From positions 978,022 to 1,042,021 of the forward strand of contig NW_026731570.1 of NCBI RefSeq assembly GCF_028476545.1: a stretch of DNA of 64,000 nucleotides, in the 5' to 3' direction. The notes under the pieces are model-generated. The model had not been told where the DNA came from. It ran no database searches and worked only from the letters and a program-made list of their open reading frames with translations. The translations under genes were made by a program, and so were the position numbers. The stretch comes from Physella acuta. Taxonomy: Eukaryota; Mollusca; Gastropoda; Physidae. This document shows, one piece after another, positions 21,171 through 34,100 of the stretch. Positions within the stretch are counted from its first letter, which is position 1, and each line of letters opens with the position of its first letter.

Positions 21171-21585
21171 ACCCACAGGTCAGATGTACTGTAGATGTCC
21201 TGTAGATGTACTGTAGATGTCCTGTAGATGTCCTGTAGATGTCCTGTAGATGTACTGTAGATGTCCTGTAGATGTCCTGTAGATGTCCTGTAGATGTACT
21301 ATAGATGTCCTGTAGATGTACTGTAGATGTCCTGTAGATGTCCTGTAGATGTCCTGTAGATGTACTGTAGATGTCCTGTAGATGTCCTGTAGATGTACTG
21401 TAGATGTACTGTAGATGTACTATAGATGTCCTGTAGATGTACTATAGATGTCCTGTAGATGTACTGTAGATGTACTATAGATGTACTATAGATGTGCTGT
21501 AGATATACTGTACATACTATAGATGAGCAGTAGATGTACTATAGTTGTACTGTACATGTATTGTAGATGTACTGTAGATCCCTGT
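21168..21585 (+). repeat. 11-bp GATGTCCTGTA array with 25-bp satellite stub (second copy 32944-33361)
   Basis: About 35 units of GATGTCCTGTA or GATGTACTGTA. At its left edge CTGACCCACAGGT (21168-21180) equals the junction between two units of the 25-bp satellite seen at 4806-5580. So the satellite, the SLC34 exon and its donor appear deleted here, with the breakpoints inside the two arrays. Confidence 0.85.
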
Positions 21586-21980
21586 ACATGAACCAAAGGT
21601 ACACTGTAGATACACTGAAGAAGCTTCCATGCCCTGCCCTCACAATAACAATAGCAAAGCTTGACTCTTTTATTGTAAGAAGGAAATATTAGTTGAAACA
21701 ATTTTAATGTAGGCCTACTCTTTTTAAGGGTGACTATTTATATGGCGACCATTTTATAATTCGTTGTTTGTATTTAGATAATTACAAGGGAAACCATTTT
21801 AATGAAAAAAAATTGTTTGTGGGAGACAACTTAAAGAAAAGTCGGTTTTTATTACGTGAGATAAATAAAGATGGCTGTTCATGGGACAAAAGACAACTGT
21901 AGAGCCCCCCCCCCCCCCATCCATTAACCTTTAAACGTGTGCGACAAACTAACTCGTCCCCTACACAACATAAAAAAATT

Positions 21981-22053
21981 CATCCCCGGCGGGATTCGAA
22001 CCCGCGACCTCTGGATTAGAAGTCCAGCGCGCTATCCCCTGCGCTACGGGGAC
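21981..22053 (-). tRNA. tRNA-Arg(TCT)
   Basis: A 73-nt cloverleaf. The acceptor GTCCCCG pairs with CGGGGAT, the anticodon stem is CTGGA/TCCAG with loop CTTCTAA (anticodon TCT, codon AGA), and the T arm is GCGGGTTCGAATCCCGC. Discriminator G, no intron. It lies antisense to SLC34, about 80 bp before the IDKNAI exon. A T run (AATTTTTTTATG) just downstream on its strand could act as a pol III terminator. All stems pair, so it is likely functional. Confidence 0.95.
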
Positions 22054-22134
22054 AAGTTAGCAGTCTGTAAAGTGTTATCTTATGTTTTAAGTTCCGTAAT
22101 TTAACAGTGCTAATGCGCTCCACCCCACTATTAG

Positions 22135-22320
22135 ATCGACAAGAACGCCATCAACAAGATTGCAGACGGCACGGATCCTGACTTCGACTACGACCGCGCC
22201 ATCATGAAGGTGTGCTGTGACAAGAAGACACCTGCACAGTGCTGTGAGACCAAAAAGTCGAAGGTCTTCAAGACTGCAGCCAACTACACGCATGCGCAGA
22301 AGACTGGCTTCTGTCAGGAG
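22135..22320 (+). CDS. SLC34: SLC34 extracellular-loop exon 1 (left copy)
   Basis: 186 nt, 62 codons, phase 0 to 0. The acceptor is ATTAG|ATCGAC and the donor is CAGGAG|GTACGA. It starts IDKNAINKIADG, which continues ...TKLIIQ of the preceding SLC34 exon (vertebrate LIIQLDKSVITSIA). Then come KVCCDKKTPAQCC, an N-glycosylation sequon NYT and GFCQE. Five cysteines suggest disulfides in the large loop between the two transport repeats. The upstream exon is missing from this strand, so whether this copy is expressed is unclear. Confidence 0.88.
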
Positions 22321-22394
22321 GTACGATCAGAAGGAGGTTATTCATCATCATCATCTTTTCCTGTTTGTGCCCAAGACACATGGGGGCAGATGAA

Positions 22395-22505
22395 GTAGAG
22401 TTCATCTGCTTCAGAGACCTCAGCATATGAAGAGATAGTGTGGTCAGCACTATGTCAAGCTGCCTTTATTTCCCTAACATGAGTTACGTACCCTTCAGAA
22501 CTGGG
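22395..22505 (-). mobile_element. SINE body fragment in SLC34 intron (second copy 34175-34285)
   Basis: Minus-strand tail of the mollusc SINE: the reverse complement holds CACCCAGTTCTGAAGGGTAC, GGCAGCTTGACATAGTGCTG and ATGCTGAGGTC. The head is missing. Confidence 0.7.
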
Positions 22506-22689
22506 TGGACAAGTACATATTATTGTCTTGAACCCAAATTCGAAAGAGGTTGATGGTTGAGATTAGGTTAATGGTTGAAACTAATGTTTGACCTTGGTGG
22601 TTCAATTGTTTCGGTTAAATTTTGTTCGTAAGCTAAATGATTAGCGCACGCGTTAACGTTAGAGATTGTTGTATGGACGTCACGACTTC

Positions 22690-23060
22690 ATATGACGGCG
22701 TGGTAGAGCATACGACTGCTAAAAGGAAAATCTTGAGTTCAAACCCGGGTTCAATTCCTTGAGTAACAGAAGAAGATAAACTTTAATTGACTTGCCGCTT
22801 GGACCGTTAGGTTTGAAAAGGGAAATTTTACTCGATTTTACGGCATAACAATGAGCGCTAGACTGCTGACCCGAAAGTCTTGAGTTCGAATCCGGGTTCA
22901 AGAAAGTAGAACGTCTCGGAACCCACCCAGTTCAGATGGGAACCCAATTTACTTTAGGGAAAAAAATCGGCCAGGCATACGGCTTACCACACTATCCCTT
23001 CGTATGCCGAGGTCACAGAAACTTGTGAACTCTACTTCTCTTGCCCCATGAACCGTTGCG
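22690..23060 (+). mobile_element. Two tRNA-derived SINEs in SLC34 intron (second copy 34470-34840)
   Basis: A partial head at 22700-22800 (GGCGTGGTAGAGCATACGAC, GAGTTCAAACCC) is followed by a complete SINE at 22842-23055. The latter has GCGCTAGACTGCTGACCC, GAGTTCGAATCC, CACCCAGTTCAGATGGGAAC and CTCTACTTCTCTTGCCCCAT. Confidence 0.8.
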
Positions 23061-23112
23061 TACATATATTGTAAACAGCGCACGTGACCAAAGTTTACAC
23101 TTCCGTCCGCAG

Positions 23113-23272
23113 CTTAGTGCATGCGTGGGCCGGAACCAGACATGGCACGAGGACTGCACGAGCACGCCCTGGAGTAACAAGACATGGAGCATCCAGAGGT
23201 TCGTCACACAGGTCGACTGTGACACTTTCCAGGGCACGAGGTCAGAGGTCGACTGTTGTAAGTCGAGGATAG
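23113..23272 (+). CDS. SLC34: SLC34 extracellular-loop exon 2 (left copy)
   Basis: 160 nt, phase 0 to 1. The acceptor is CCGCAG|CTTAGT and the donor is GGATAG|GTGAGT. It encodes LSACVGRNQTWHEDC, SNKTWSIQRFVTQVDC and VDCCKSRI, with two N-glycosylation sequons (NQT, NKT) and five cysteines. This part of the loop is not conserved in vertebrate SLC34. It is assigned by exon phase, position between clear SLC34 exons, and its secreted-domain look. Confidence 0.78.
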
Positions 23273-23279
23273 GTGAGTC

Positions 23280-24006
23280 TAGGGGTCAAGGTTATCCGAT
23301 GTAGGGTGGGTAAGCCTCGGGGTCAAGGCCGTCTGAGGTAGGATAAAGATAGGTAAGCCTCGGGGTAAAAGGTCGTCTGATGTTGGATGGACACGACTCG
23401 GGGTCAAGGTAATCTGAGGTAGGGCGGGTAAGCTTTGGGGTCAAGGTCGTCGGAGGTAGGTTAAAAATATGTAAGCCTCGGGTTCAAGGTCGTCTGATGT
23501 AGAGTGGGTAAGCCAGGTGGTCAATGTCATCTAAGGAAAGTTATTTTATAGGTTAACATCGGGGTCAAGGTCGTCTGATTTTGTATGGATAAGTATCCGG
23601 CTCAAGGCCATCTGAAGTAGGTTAAAGATAGGTAAGCCTCGGGGTCAAGGTTATCTGAGTTAGGTTAAGGGTAGGTTACCATCCTCGTCAAGGCCCATAT
23701 TCATTTATTTCCATCTACTTATACATACCCACAAACTCATAACATCCCAGGCCTATCCACTCATCCATATTGACTGTCCATATCCACGTCTCTATATCCA
23801 CCTATCCACACATCCATATCCACCCACCCATTTATTCACCAACCCATTCACTCTTCTATATTTACTGTCCATATTTACGTATCTACATCTACATATCAAG
23901 TCATCCATACCCACCCGCCTATATGTTCCTAGACCTATCCACTCCATCATATTGATTGTACATATCCACATCTATATCCACCTATCCACTCCACCATATC
24001 CACCAG
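23280..24006 (+). repeat. SLC34 intron: GGGGTCAAGGTCGTCTGA and CATCCATATCCAC repeats (second copy 35060-35786)
   Basis: 23285-23690 holds ~55-bp diverged units with GTAAGCCTCGGGGTCAAGG. 23700-24000 is pyrimidine-rich with CCATATCCACCTATCCAC words, acting as a long polypyrimidine lead to the next acceptor. No additional exon was seen. Confidence 0.75.
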
Positions 24007-24186
24007 ACCTCAACCAGACCCTGGACTGCTCCGGCGTCAGCAGTTGTTTCAGCTCCAGCTCCCACAACTTCTCCCTCTCCAGCTGCGCCGTGAGCAACTT
24101 CAGCGTCATGGACGAGCTTGTGGGTGAGGACTTCTCGTGCACGCTGTACACGAGGGACGTGGAGAAGATGACGTGCTTCAAGGAAT
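24007..24186 (+). CDS. SLC34: SLC34 extracellular-loop exon 3 (left copy)
   Basis: 180 nt, phase 1 to 1. The acceptor is CACCAG|ACCTCA and the donor is GGAAT|GTGAGT. With the G from the previous exon it reads DLNQTLDCSGVSSC, SHNFSLSSCAVSNFSVMD, FSCTLYTRDVEKMTC and FKE(C). Three sequons (NQT, NFS, NFS) and six cysteines, the last split by the intron. The following cysteine and EFLFKG join the next transmembrane segment. Together the three loop exons give ~175 residues and 16 cysteines, longer than the loop I recall for vertebrate homologues. Confidence 0.85.
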
Positions 24187-26739
24187 GTGAGTACTGAGAG
24201 CAGGGCCCGACTGCTATGTTGTCTTTATGATGCGGGGTTACGCGACTACGCATTTGTTGTTGTTGTTTTTTAATCAGCCACTTTTTATTTTTTTATTTTT
24301 AAGATCAGCCACGCAGTAGTTTTTTTAATCAACCACGCAGTATTTTTTTTTAAAGATCAGCCACGCAGCAATTTTTAAAAGCAGCCACGCAGTAGTTTTT
24401 TTTTTTTTTTTTTAAATCAGCCACGCAGTAGATTTTTTTTTTTTTTTAAATCAGCCACGCAGTAGATTTTTTTAATATCAGCCACGCAGTAATTTTTTAA
24501 AAGCAGCCACGCAGTAGTTTTTTTTTAAAATCAGCCACGCAGTAGTTTTTTTTTAAATGAGTCACGCAGTAGTTTCTTTTAAGATCAGCAACGCAGTCAT
24601 TATTTTTATTCAACCACGCATTAGATTTTATAAGATCAGCCACGCAGTAGATTTTTTAAAATCAGCCACGCAGTAGTTGTTTTTTTTTTAAATCAGCCAC
24701 GCAGTAGTTTTTTAGCGCAATTTCCATTCTGGAGAATTGCGTTTATTAACTCGTCATTTCTGGGAATGGATGGATGGATGAATGAATGAATGGATGAATG
24801 TGTGCTTTAAGTCGTATCTCCTCCTCAACGAAGCAATATCGATGACTAGTTCCAAAAGCAATTATGTTAAGCAAGTTACGAGAATGAGCATAGGCCATAA
24901 CAATTCCGGGTTTCTTTCATGTATTTCCCGTAAAAGCCAAAAAACCTCGAAAAAATGCAGTTTTTGGCCCCTATCTCGGCAACCAGACCACTTAGCGACT
25001 TGAAACATGTACCAATCGATTCCTGCCATAATTTAGAACAATATTGCCGAAGAAAGTTTTCAAAAATATCCTCTCGTTCGGTCACAAATTTTAAAATTAC
25101 ATAAACACCTACAAACCGATCGCTCTTCTAGCTTGAACGCACCCCATCATTATACGTCAGAGCTATTTTTAGATAACATAAGGAAATTGCGCATAAATGT
25201 CACTAGACTTTTTTAATTAACTTGCGCGCCTACTGAACGTGATGGCGCAGCCATGGAACGCGATGACGCATCTATTGAACGTGATGACGCGTGTGGTGTG
25301 GTTGTATATACATGCCGGAAGTAGAGATCTATCATCTTAATGATTATCATGTTGATAATCAAGTTCAACTAACCAATGGTTTTAATAACCCTGCTCTTGA
25401 TTTCAAGGTGCTTAGTTTAGTTAGTAGTTAGGTTTATTTAATAAAAAACGTTTTAATAACTAACCAATGGTTTTACTAACCCTGCTCTTGATTTACGCTA
25501 CGACAGAGCTATTTTTAGATAACATAAGGAAATTGCGCTAAAATTGTCACTAGACTTTTTAATTAACTTGTTTTTTAAACGAGACGCAGTAGTTTCTTTT
25601 AAGATCAGCAACGCAGTCATTATTTTTATTCAACCACGCAGTAGATTTTATAAGATCAGCCACGCAGTAGATTTTTTAAGATGAGCCACGCAGTAATTTT
25701 TTAAAAATCAGTTACGCAGTAGATTTTTTTAAGATCAGCCACGCAGTAGACTTTTTAAGATCAGCCACGCAGTAGTTTTTGAACAAGCAGTCATGTTGTA
25801 TTATAAGACTTTGAGAAAGCTGCTCACACAAAATACACGTTGCAGGCCACCTTTCCCCACTAGAGAGAGCACTGCCCGCCAGCCTCAGTGTCACATGAGG
25901 GAGGTGGAAAGGCTCAGCGAGGCATGGGCGGAGTTAGTTTCAGCGATATAAGGGCAGAGTTTCTTTCAGGCATTTCCTGTGTGAAGTGGGTGGAGAAGTC
26001 AAAGAACCCACACTTAGCCCCAACCCCTCAGACAAAATAGAAATTTTTAAATGGAGAATATTCTGAATATATACTTGTTTATGATAATAGTCCCCCCTCC
26101 CCTCTCCGGATCTTTATATGCCACCCCCCCCCCCCCCCCCACCTCGAGAAAAAGGTCTGAAACAACCACTGTTACTTTGAAAGTTTCAATTCGAACAAAC
26201 AGGTAAAATCAATATAATCGATGAGATCATTCACCAACTGACTGGATCGTTTAATCCCCCCTCCCCCTAATTCATCCTTCCATAAGTTCAATGTAAAAGA
26301 ATTTAAAAAAAAACCGCAGTATTATCCTGACATGAATTCCATGGCAAATTTAACTGGCTTTTAATAATTACAAATTTGAGTCTGTGCTCATGTCGTGCTG
26401 GAGGTTAAGTAATTATATATTCATGAAATGAACATTAAAGGATGTCATTAGAACCGCAGTTTGCTAGGGTTATCGTAATGTTGGGTATTTATCTATATGA
26501 AATTAACATTAAAAAATAGCATTAGCACCGTGGTTGGGTAATAGAAATAGAGCATAATACAACAGTTGATCATTGTTTTATACATATTTTTAATTTTCTA
26601 AATTTCACAAAAATTTTGTTTTCATTATATGAATATAAATGATATAATTAAACAATTTTTGACACAGTTAACTATAATTAAATACTTTAATGCAAATCTG
26701 TTGTTTGTAATTTATGGTTAATTTTATTTTAACCCTTAG
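24187..26739 (+). repeat. SLC34 intron with ATCAGCCACGCAGTAG repeats (second copy 35967-38516)
   Basis: 24290-24720 and 25580-25790 hold irregular units of CAGCCACGCAGTAG followed by T runs. The second block repeats part of the first (from CGCAGTAGTTTCTTTTAAGA) about 1,017 bp downstream. GAGCTATTTTTAGATAACAT also recurs at 25158 and 25506. Three 21-bp units containing GAACG(T/C)GATG(G/A)CGC lie at 25233-25295. The rest is AT-rich, ending in CCCTTAG at the acceptor. Confidence 0.8.
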
Positions 26740-27313
26740 GTGAGTTTTTATTCAAGGGAATGTACTCTACGTTAAACGACAAAGCCATTGGAGCAATCAT
26801 GCTGGTTATCTCCCTTACAATTCTCTGCCTGTGTCTGGTCGACATTGTCAAACTGCTGCACTCCCTTCTCCAAGGCCCCATCGCTCTCATCATCAAAAAA
26901 TTCATCAACGCGGACTTTCCCGGACCGCTGGGCTACCTCACCGGATACCTCGCCATCATCATCGGCGCCGGGTTGACCATCATCGTCCAGAGCTCCTCCA
27001 TCTTCACCTCCACCCTCACCCCGCTCGTCGGCATCGGGGTCATCGAACTCGACTGGATGTACCCTGTGACCCTGGGGTCAAACATCGGCACCACGACCCC
27101 GCGAATCTCTCAGCCTTAGCCAACACGGACGGCCTGAGAAACGCGTTACAAGCAGCCTTCTGCCACCTCTTCTTCAACATCACCGGCATCCTCCTGTTCT
27201 ACCCCATCCCCTACCTCCGCTTCCCCATCCCGCTTGCCAAATTTCTAGGCAACTGCACGGCCGAGTACCGCTGGTTCGCCATCGTCTACATCCTCCTCAT
27301 GTTCTTCCTCTTC
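26740..27313 (+). CDS. SLC34: SLC34 terminal exon, frameshifted and truncated (left copy)
   Basis: The acceptor TTAG|GTGAGT restores (C)EFLFKGMYSTLNDKAIG. A membrane span (IMLVISLTILCLCLVDIV), KFINADFPGPLGYLTGYLA and the second signature QSSSIFTSTLTPLVGIGV follow, then YPVTLGSNIGTTT. This is the C-terminal transport repeat of type II Na+/phosphate cotransporters in the plasma membrane. Near 27095-27108 ACGACCCCGCGAATCTCT replaces the expected TTAILAAL coding. The frame is lost, with a stop at 27117-27119, and ANTDGLRNALQAAFCH continues in another frame. At 27313 the duplication joint cuts the exon after LLMFFLF, and three foreign codons then a stop follow. The last ~63 residues are missing. 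Confidence 0.93.
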
Positions 27314-27537
27314 TTCTACTTCTAGACCACGCCATTCCACGTAAATATATGGTTATAAAATGGTAATAATCGTGTTATTTATCTTATTTATATTTTTTTA
27401 CAAAGGTTTAACTGTTAAATTTATATAAGTTTTCATAAACTTTCATGGTTAAGTTATAGGTCTACTATCCTGATTGGGGAATACAGTGATCACATTTATT
27501 TTGTCTCGTCTTTTTAGAATGGTTTTTATTTGTTTGT

Positions 27538-27613
<76 letters not shown>

Positions 27614-28203
27614 AATATATAAATAAATATATAATAAATGACCGAGTGGGACAAATGACCGAGTGGAATAAATGACCGAGTGGGACAAATGACCGAGTGG
27701 GACAAATGACCGAGTGGGACAAATGACCGAGTGGGACAAATGTTCGGATGGGACAAATGACTGAATGGACGGGCAAATTTCCACCTGGATATACGTCTGG
27801 AACACTGACCAAGATCGATTGTATTTATCGTGGATAGGTCAATGACCTTCACATGTCTGACGAAGAAAACAGTGGAAAAAAATAATTGCAACAAGAACGT
27901 TGACAGATATAAAAACAAGAAAGAGTCTATATCACTCGACCAACCACCCCCTCACCCCCACCCTTTATATCTGTCGAGGTCAACAACTTTGTTACCTGGG
28001 ATGTGTTTGACCTAATTAACAGGGTCAACATTAACATGGACGTCGGGCCCAGCTGGGAGAGGAAATCCTGTTCTTTGATACGTATTCGAAGCGTTGTACG
28101 ACACCATGACCCCCTCCTCCTCCCCCCCCCCCCCCGCCCCACACGCACATTCACAAGTTCACACACTTTACTTATATTCAACCCCACAAATATATATATA
28201 GGG

Positions 28204-28258
<55 letters not shown>

Positions 28259-28600
28259 CCCCAATAGGAATATACAGACATAATGAGCAATTTGGCCTAT
28301 TTGCCAAATCGATGGGAGATAATCAAATCTATACACGGGTCAGCATAACTGGTCCACTTCACTCCCCTTGTTAAGCTTAGTAGAATACTCGAAGCCAATG
28401 ACCCCTTATCAAATGGATATCGCTGGTACATTTTGTGTGGTGTGTGTGTGTGTGTGTGTGTTGAGATTGGGGAGAGGCAATCACTGGGTTAGAGGATTTT
28501 ATTGCCGAGGTTCTAAGGCAGTGACTAGTTTCCCATGGATTTTTTGGTATATATTTCATTAGAGGGCAGGGGTGGAAGGATTCGTGTGCAATAATTTATA

Positions 28601-28671
<71 letters not shown>

Positions 28672-31668
28672 GCGATGCGCGCCTCAAGTACACGCTAACC
28701 AAACCTACCTTGACAGACCTGCGCTAGTATAAATACTGGACACGTACCTTGGGTTAAAAGTGAGATACTTGAATTGACTGATGAATGGGGACTACGAGAT
28801 GATAAAGTGGTCCATGACCTATAGGTCAATGACCCACTGGTCGATGACTAAAAATCTCCCAAAAATCTCAACTCGTTCGATATCAATACATTAAATTATA
28901 GCTTGGTGATGATGTCTAAACTCGTTCGATATCAATACATTAAATTATAGCTTGGTTATGATGTCTCAATTTGTTCGATATCAATACATTAAATTATAGC
29001 TTGGTTATGATCTCTCAATTTGTTTGATATCAATACATTAAATTATAGCTGGGTTATGATGTCTCAATTTGTTTGATATTAATACATTAAGTTATAGCTT
29101 GGTTATGATGTCTCAAATTGTTTGATATCAATACATTAAATTATAGCTTGGTTATGATGTCTCAATTTGTTTGATATCAATACATTAAATTATAGCTGGG
29201 TTATGATGTCTCAAATTGTTTGATATCAATACATTAAATTATAGCTTGGTTATGATGTCTCAATTTGTTTGATATCAATACATTAAATTATAGCTTGGTT
29301 ATGATGTCTCAATTTGTTTGATATCAATACATTAAATTATAGCTTGGTTATGATGTCTCAATTTGTTTGATATCAATACATTAAATTATAGCTTGGTTAT
29401 GATGTCTCAATTTGTTTGATATCAATACATTAAGTTATAGATTGGTTATGATGTCTCAATTTGTTTGATATCAATACATTAAATTATAGCTTGGTTATAA
29501 TGTAGGCTGTAGAAAAGATAATACCACGTTTATACTCTTTAGAAAAAATATATAGAATCCTCTTTAGACTTAGCTATCCATTGGGAATATGAAGTAAAGG
29601 TTCATATGTTTCTTGACCTTGTTATTTGCCAAGCCGCCTTAACTTTCCTTAACATTAGTTTGGTACCCATCAGAGCTGGACGGACTCAGGGACATTTTAG
29701 CGACTTGGACCCGGTTTCGAACTCAAGGCAATCGGGTTAGAACTCTAGCGCTCTATCTCTTTGGCCACGCCTACACTCTTAACACACTCCACGCCTACAC
29801 CCTCCAAAATCCGTGAAATATTTACATTTTTTGGTTTCAGTAAAATGTGAATATTATCGAAATGAATTCAGCAGTACTTAAACAACAAGTAACCAATTCT
29901 AAAATGAAGTCACCTGATTATCTTAAGTCACCAAATTTAAAATAAAGTCACCTGAATATCTTAAGTCACCAAATTTAAAATAAAGTCACCTGAATATCAT
30001 AAGTCACCAAATTAAAAATTATATCACCTGAATATCATAAGTAAAAAAAAAAGGTTAAGTTTAGGTCACCTAAGTTCATAAGACATCAAAAATTATAGGT
30101 CAACAAATTTAACAAAAAATTACCAGTCAACGAATACAAGTGACAAAACTGGCCTATATTCTCTAATAGAACGAAATGTGCTTCACAAAAAATGTTTACG
30201 TCTCATTTCAACCACCCTTACCCTCCACACTAAACTCTCCCACACTAAATTCTCCCACACTAAATTCTCCCACACTAAATTCTCCCACACTTAATTCTCC
30301 GACACTAAATTCTCCCGCACTATATTCTCCCACACTAAATTCTCCCACACTAAATTCTCCCACACTAAATTCTCCCACACTAAATTCTCCGACACTAAAT
30401 TCTCCCACACTAAATTCTCCCACACTAAATTCTCCCACACTTAATTCTCCGACACTAAATTCTCCCGCACTATATTCTCCCACACTAAATTCTCCCACAC
30501 TAAATTCTCCCACACTAATATCTCCCACACTAAACTCTCCAACACCAAAAATCTCCCAAATTTAAACTTAATATAAAAATAGTCTCCACTAAAATCACCC
30601 AAACATTCAACTTCCCCATATTAGTTTCCAACACACACTCCCCCCCCCCCCACCCCACCCAAAATGGAACTAAAAACTGACACATAATATTAATATTAGT
30701 CCCGAGAGTGCACCAAGGTGTAACACAGTTCACAGCGGTTTGCTCTCGTCTTTTGTTTGAGTCAAAATATCTCGCGCGTTTAACTATTTTGTTAGGGGAG
30801 AAAACAAAAATTGTTTTTTATTAAAGGGAAGTAATTATAAAATGAAGCGATTGAGCAAAATGAAAAAAATAATAATACATTTTTAAACAAAAACAAGTAA
30901 ACAAACTTTAGTATAAATTACAGAAAATAAAAGTACAAAAAAAGTATTTAAACCTTTGGTGATTAATAACAAAATGTTAATTACAACTCCTAGTAATTGT
31001 TAGTTGTTAATCCAAATAATTATTAGACACTAGTACCAACCAGCTTTAATATTTATTCCAAGAACATTCTTCCAGCAACTTTCGTTCTTGTCCGCTTAAT
31101 TTATTTATACTTTCTCGTATTTTAATGCTTTTGCTTGACTTGGTGTTGCGAGAGATTGGGGTTGTCATACACAAACAATCGCAGCTTCACCATTTTCTCC
31201 GACACTCCGAACACTATACCACATTATATCAAGTTTAATTATAAAAACAGACCCATCAACATCCTCGTGTCCATACCTGGAAGACGACAAGCCTGCCAAT
31301 CATGTGGTTCAACACAACATTGGACAAGTCAATGCCACCAGTGAGATCAAGAGTGGGAACAACAACCATCCTCACCGACATCTATATTGCATGAATATAA
31401 TAAAAAGTAAAGAAGTCAACTAACAAATAAAAATCTAGAGGCGTGCTTGAAACTAAAAACAACTTATGAGCCAGGTTTAAACAAACTTTTAAAAGGCATG
31501 CAAGGCGAAACTGTTGTAAATATTTTAAAATAATTATAGTTATATAATTCGATTACTGATTTTATTATTCTTGCAGAGCTAGTTAAAATACCTTAATATT
31601 TTTTGTTCGAAACATGTGTATGTTTTTATTTGAATAAATATTATTTCATATTGAAAGCTATTTATTTT

Positions 31669-31839
<171 letters not shown>

Positions 31840-33760
31840 TATATATATATACAGGGTTGGGAAGCCCTGGCAAACACCAACTCCCACCACTACGCCACAA
31901 CCTGGAAAAATTCAGCGCTAAAATTAACACTAAAGATACATCTAGCATTGGCAAAGCCAAGCCATTTTCAGTAACAGGAACTGAATCGCTATCATCAAAA
32001 AGGAAGAAAGGTAGAGAAACAAAAACAGCAAAGCCTAATGAGCTTATGACCTACGGATGCTGCTACAAGATGTGCAACAACCTAGAAGAGTATGTGAAAT
32101 ATTACAAACAACACCCGACGAATACAGTATGTGGATTATGCAATATACAGATTACACGCGAACAAGCAATCACACACCACGCAGAAGCACACACGGAGAC
32201 TGAAACTTTCCAATGCACCATCTGTGAAACATTTTTCCTTTCAGAGGATGCTTCGGACAGTCACTGCGAGGAAATACACTCTGAAACGGGGGGATGGTAC
32301 CAATTACTACTCAGCTTACTTCAGCATCACACCAGAGAAGAAAATAAGAATCAGTTACGACAAGGAAGAGAAAAGCAGCGACCAAGAGGAAAAAATTTAG
32401 TCATATTTTCTTTGACTCTCGTAAATACACCCCCCCCCCCCACACACACACCTGCAAATGTACCTCTCCTAAAAAAAAGGGACCTGTTAAAAATGGTCTT
32501 TACAACTATCTATTTATTTTGTATATGTATTAATTCAATTATGTAAAAGAAAAAAAACACAGAAAAAAACAGAATTGAACTATATATATTATATTTTTAA
32601 AGTAATACAAATTTCTTCCCTATATTATTCATTCTTTATTTTATTACTTTCCTGTTATATTTTAAAACTGTCAAAAAATTATAATCCCACATTAAACCAG
32701 TATTTCCGGGTTACCTTTTTTATAAAGTTGTTATTTAAAAAAAAAGAACATTTATCTATGTTCTAATTAATCTTTCTCAAATTTAATTTATTCCCTTTAA
32801 ACAAAAAAAAAAAAAAACAAATACTGTTTCCTGATAATATTTCCATTATTTTCTTTAATTAAGTTGAAATTTTTTTGGTATGAAATTATAAAACCTACCC
32901 TATATTTTTACCTACAAAAAAAATGTGAGACCAAATTCTAAAACTGACCCACAGGTCAGATGTACTGTAGATGTCCTGTAGATGTACTGTAGATGTCCTG
33001 TAGATGTCCTGTAGATGTCCTGTAGATGTACTGTAGATGTCCTGTAGATGTCCTGTAGATGTCCTGTAGATGTACTATAGATGTCCTGTAGATGTACTGT
33101 AGATGTCCTGTAGATGTCCTGTAGATGTCCTGTAGATGTACTGTAGATGTCCTGTAGATGTCCTGTAGATGTACTGTAGATGTACTGTAGATGTACTATA
33201 GATGTCCTGTAGATGTACTATAGATGTCCTGTAGATGTACTGTAGATGTACTATAGATGTACTATAGATGTGCTGTAGATATACTGTACATACTATAGAT
33301 GAGCAGTAGATGTACTATAGTTGTACTGTACATGTATTGTAGATGTACTGTAGATCCCTGTACATGAACCAAAGGTACACTGTAGATACACTGAAGAAGC
33401 TTCCATGCCCTGCCCTCACAATAACAATAGCAAAGCTTGACTCTTTTATTGTAAGAAGGAAATATTAGTTGAAACAATTTTAATGTAGGCCTACTCTTTT
33501 TAAGGGTGACTATTTATATGGCGACCATTTTATAATTCGTTGTTTGTATTTAGATAATTACAAGGGAAACCATTTTAATGAAAAAAAATTGTTTGTGGGA
33601 GACAACTTAAAGAAAAGTCGGTTTTTATTACGTGAGATAAATAAAGATGGCTGTTCATGGGACAAAAGACAACTGTAGAGCCCCCCCCCCCCCCCCCCAT
33701 CCATTAACCTTTAAACGTGTGCGACAAACTAACTCGTCCCCTACACAACATAAAAAAATT

Positions 33761-33833
33761 CATCCCCGGCGGGATTCGAACCCGCGACCTCTGGATTAGA
33801 AGTCCAGCGCGCTATCCCCTGCGCTACGGGGAC
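33761..33833 (-). tRNA. tRNA-Arg(TCT), duplicated copy
   Basis: Identical to the gene at 21981-22053, carried by the right copy of the 11.7-kb duplication. Confidence 0.95.
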
Positions 33834-33914
33834 AAGTTAGCAGTCTGTAAAGTGTTATCTTATGTTTTAAGTTCCGTAATTTAACAGTGCTAATGCGCTC
33901 CACCCCACTATTAG

Positions 33915-34100
33915 ATCGACAAGAACGCCATCAACAAGATTGCAGACGGCACGGATCCTGACTTCGACTACGACCGCGCCATCATGAAGGTGTGCTGTGA
34001 CAAGAAGACACCTGCACAGTGCTGTGAGGCCAAAAAGTCGAAGGTCTTCAAGACTGCAGCCAACTACACGCATGCGCAGAAGACTGGCTTCTGTCAGGAG
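33915..34100 (+). CDS. SLC34: SLC34 extracellular-loop exon 1 (right copy)
   Basis: Same exon as 22135-22320, with the same splice sites. The only coding change seen is Thr to Ala in CCETKKS/CCEAKKS. Confidence 0.88.

Noticed and set aside
23041-23304. Stand-alone 87-aa gene
   Set aside because: The middle is SLC34 exon 23113-23272, with good splice sites; the rest is intron read-through.
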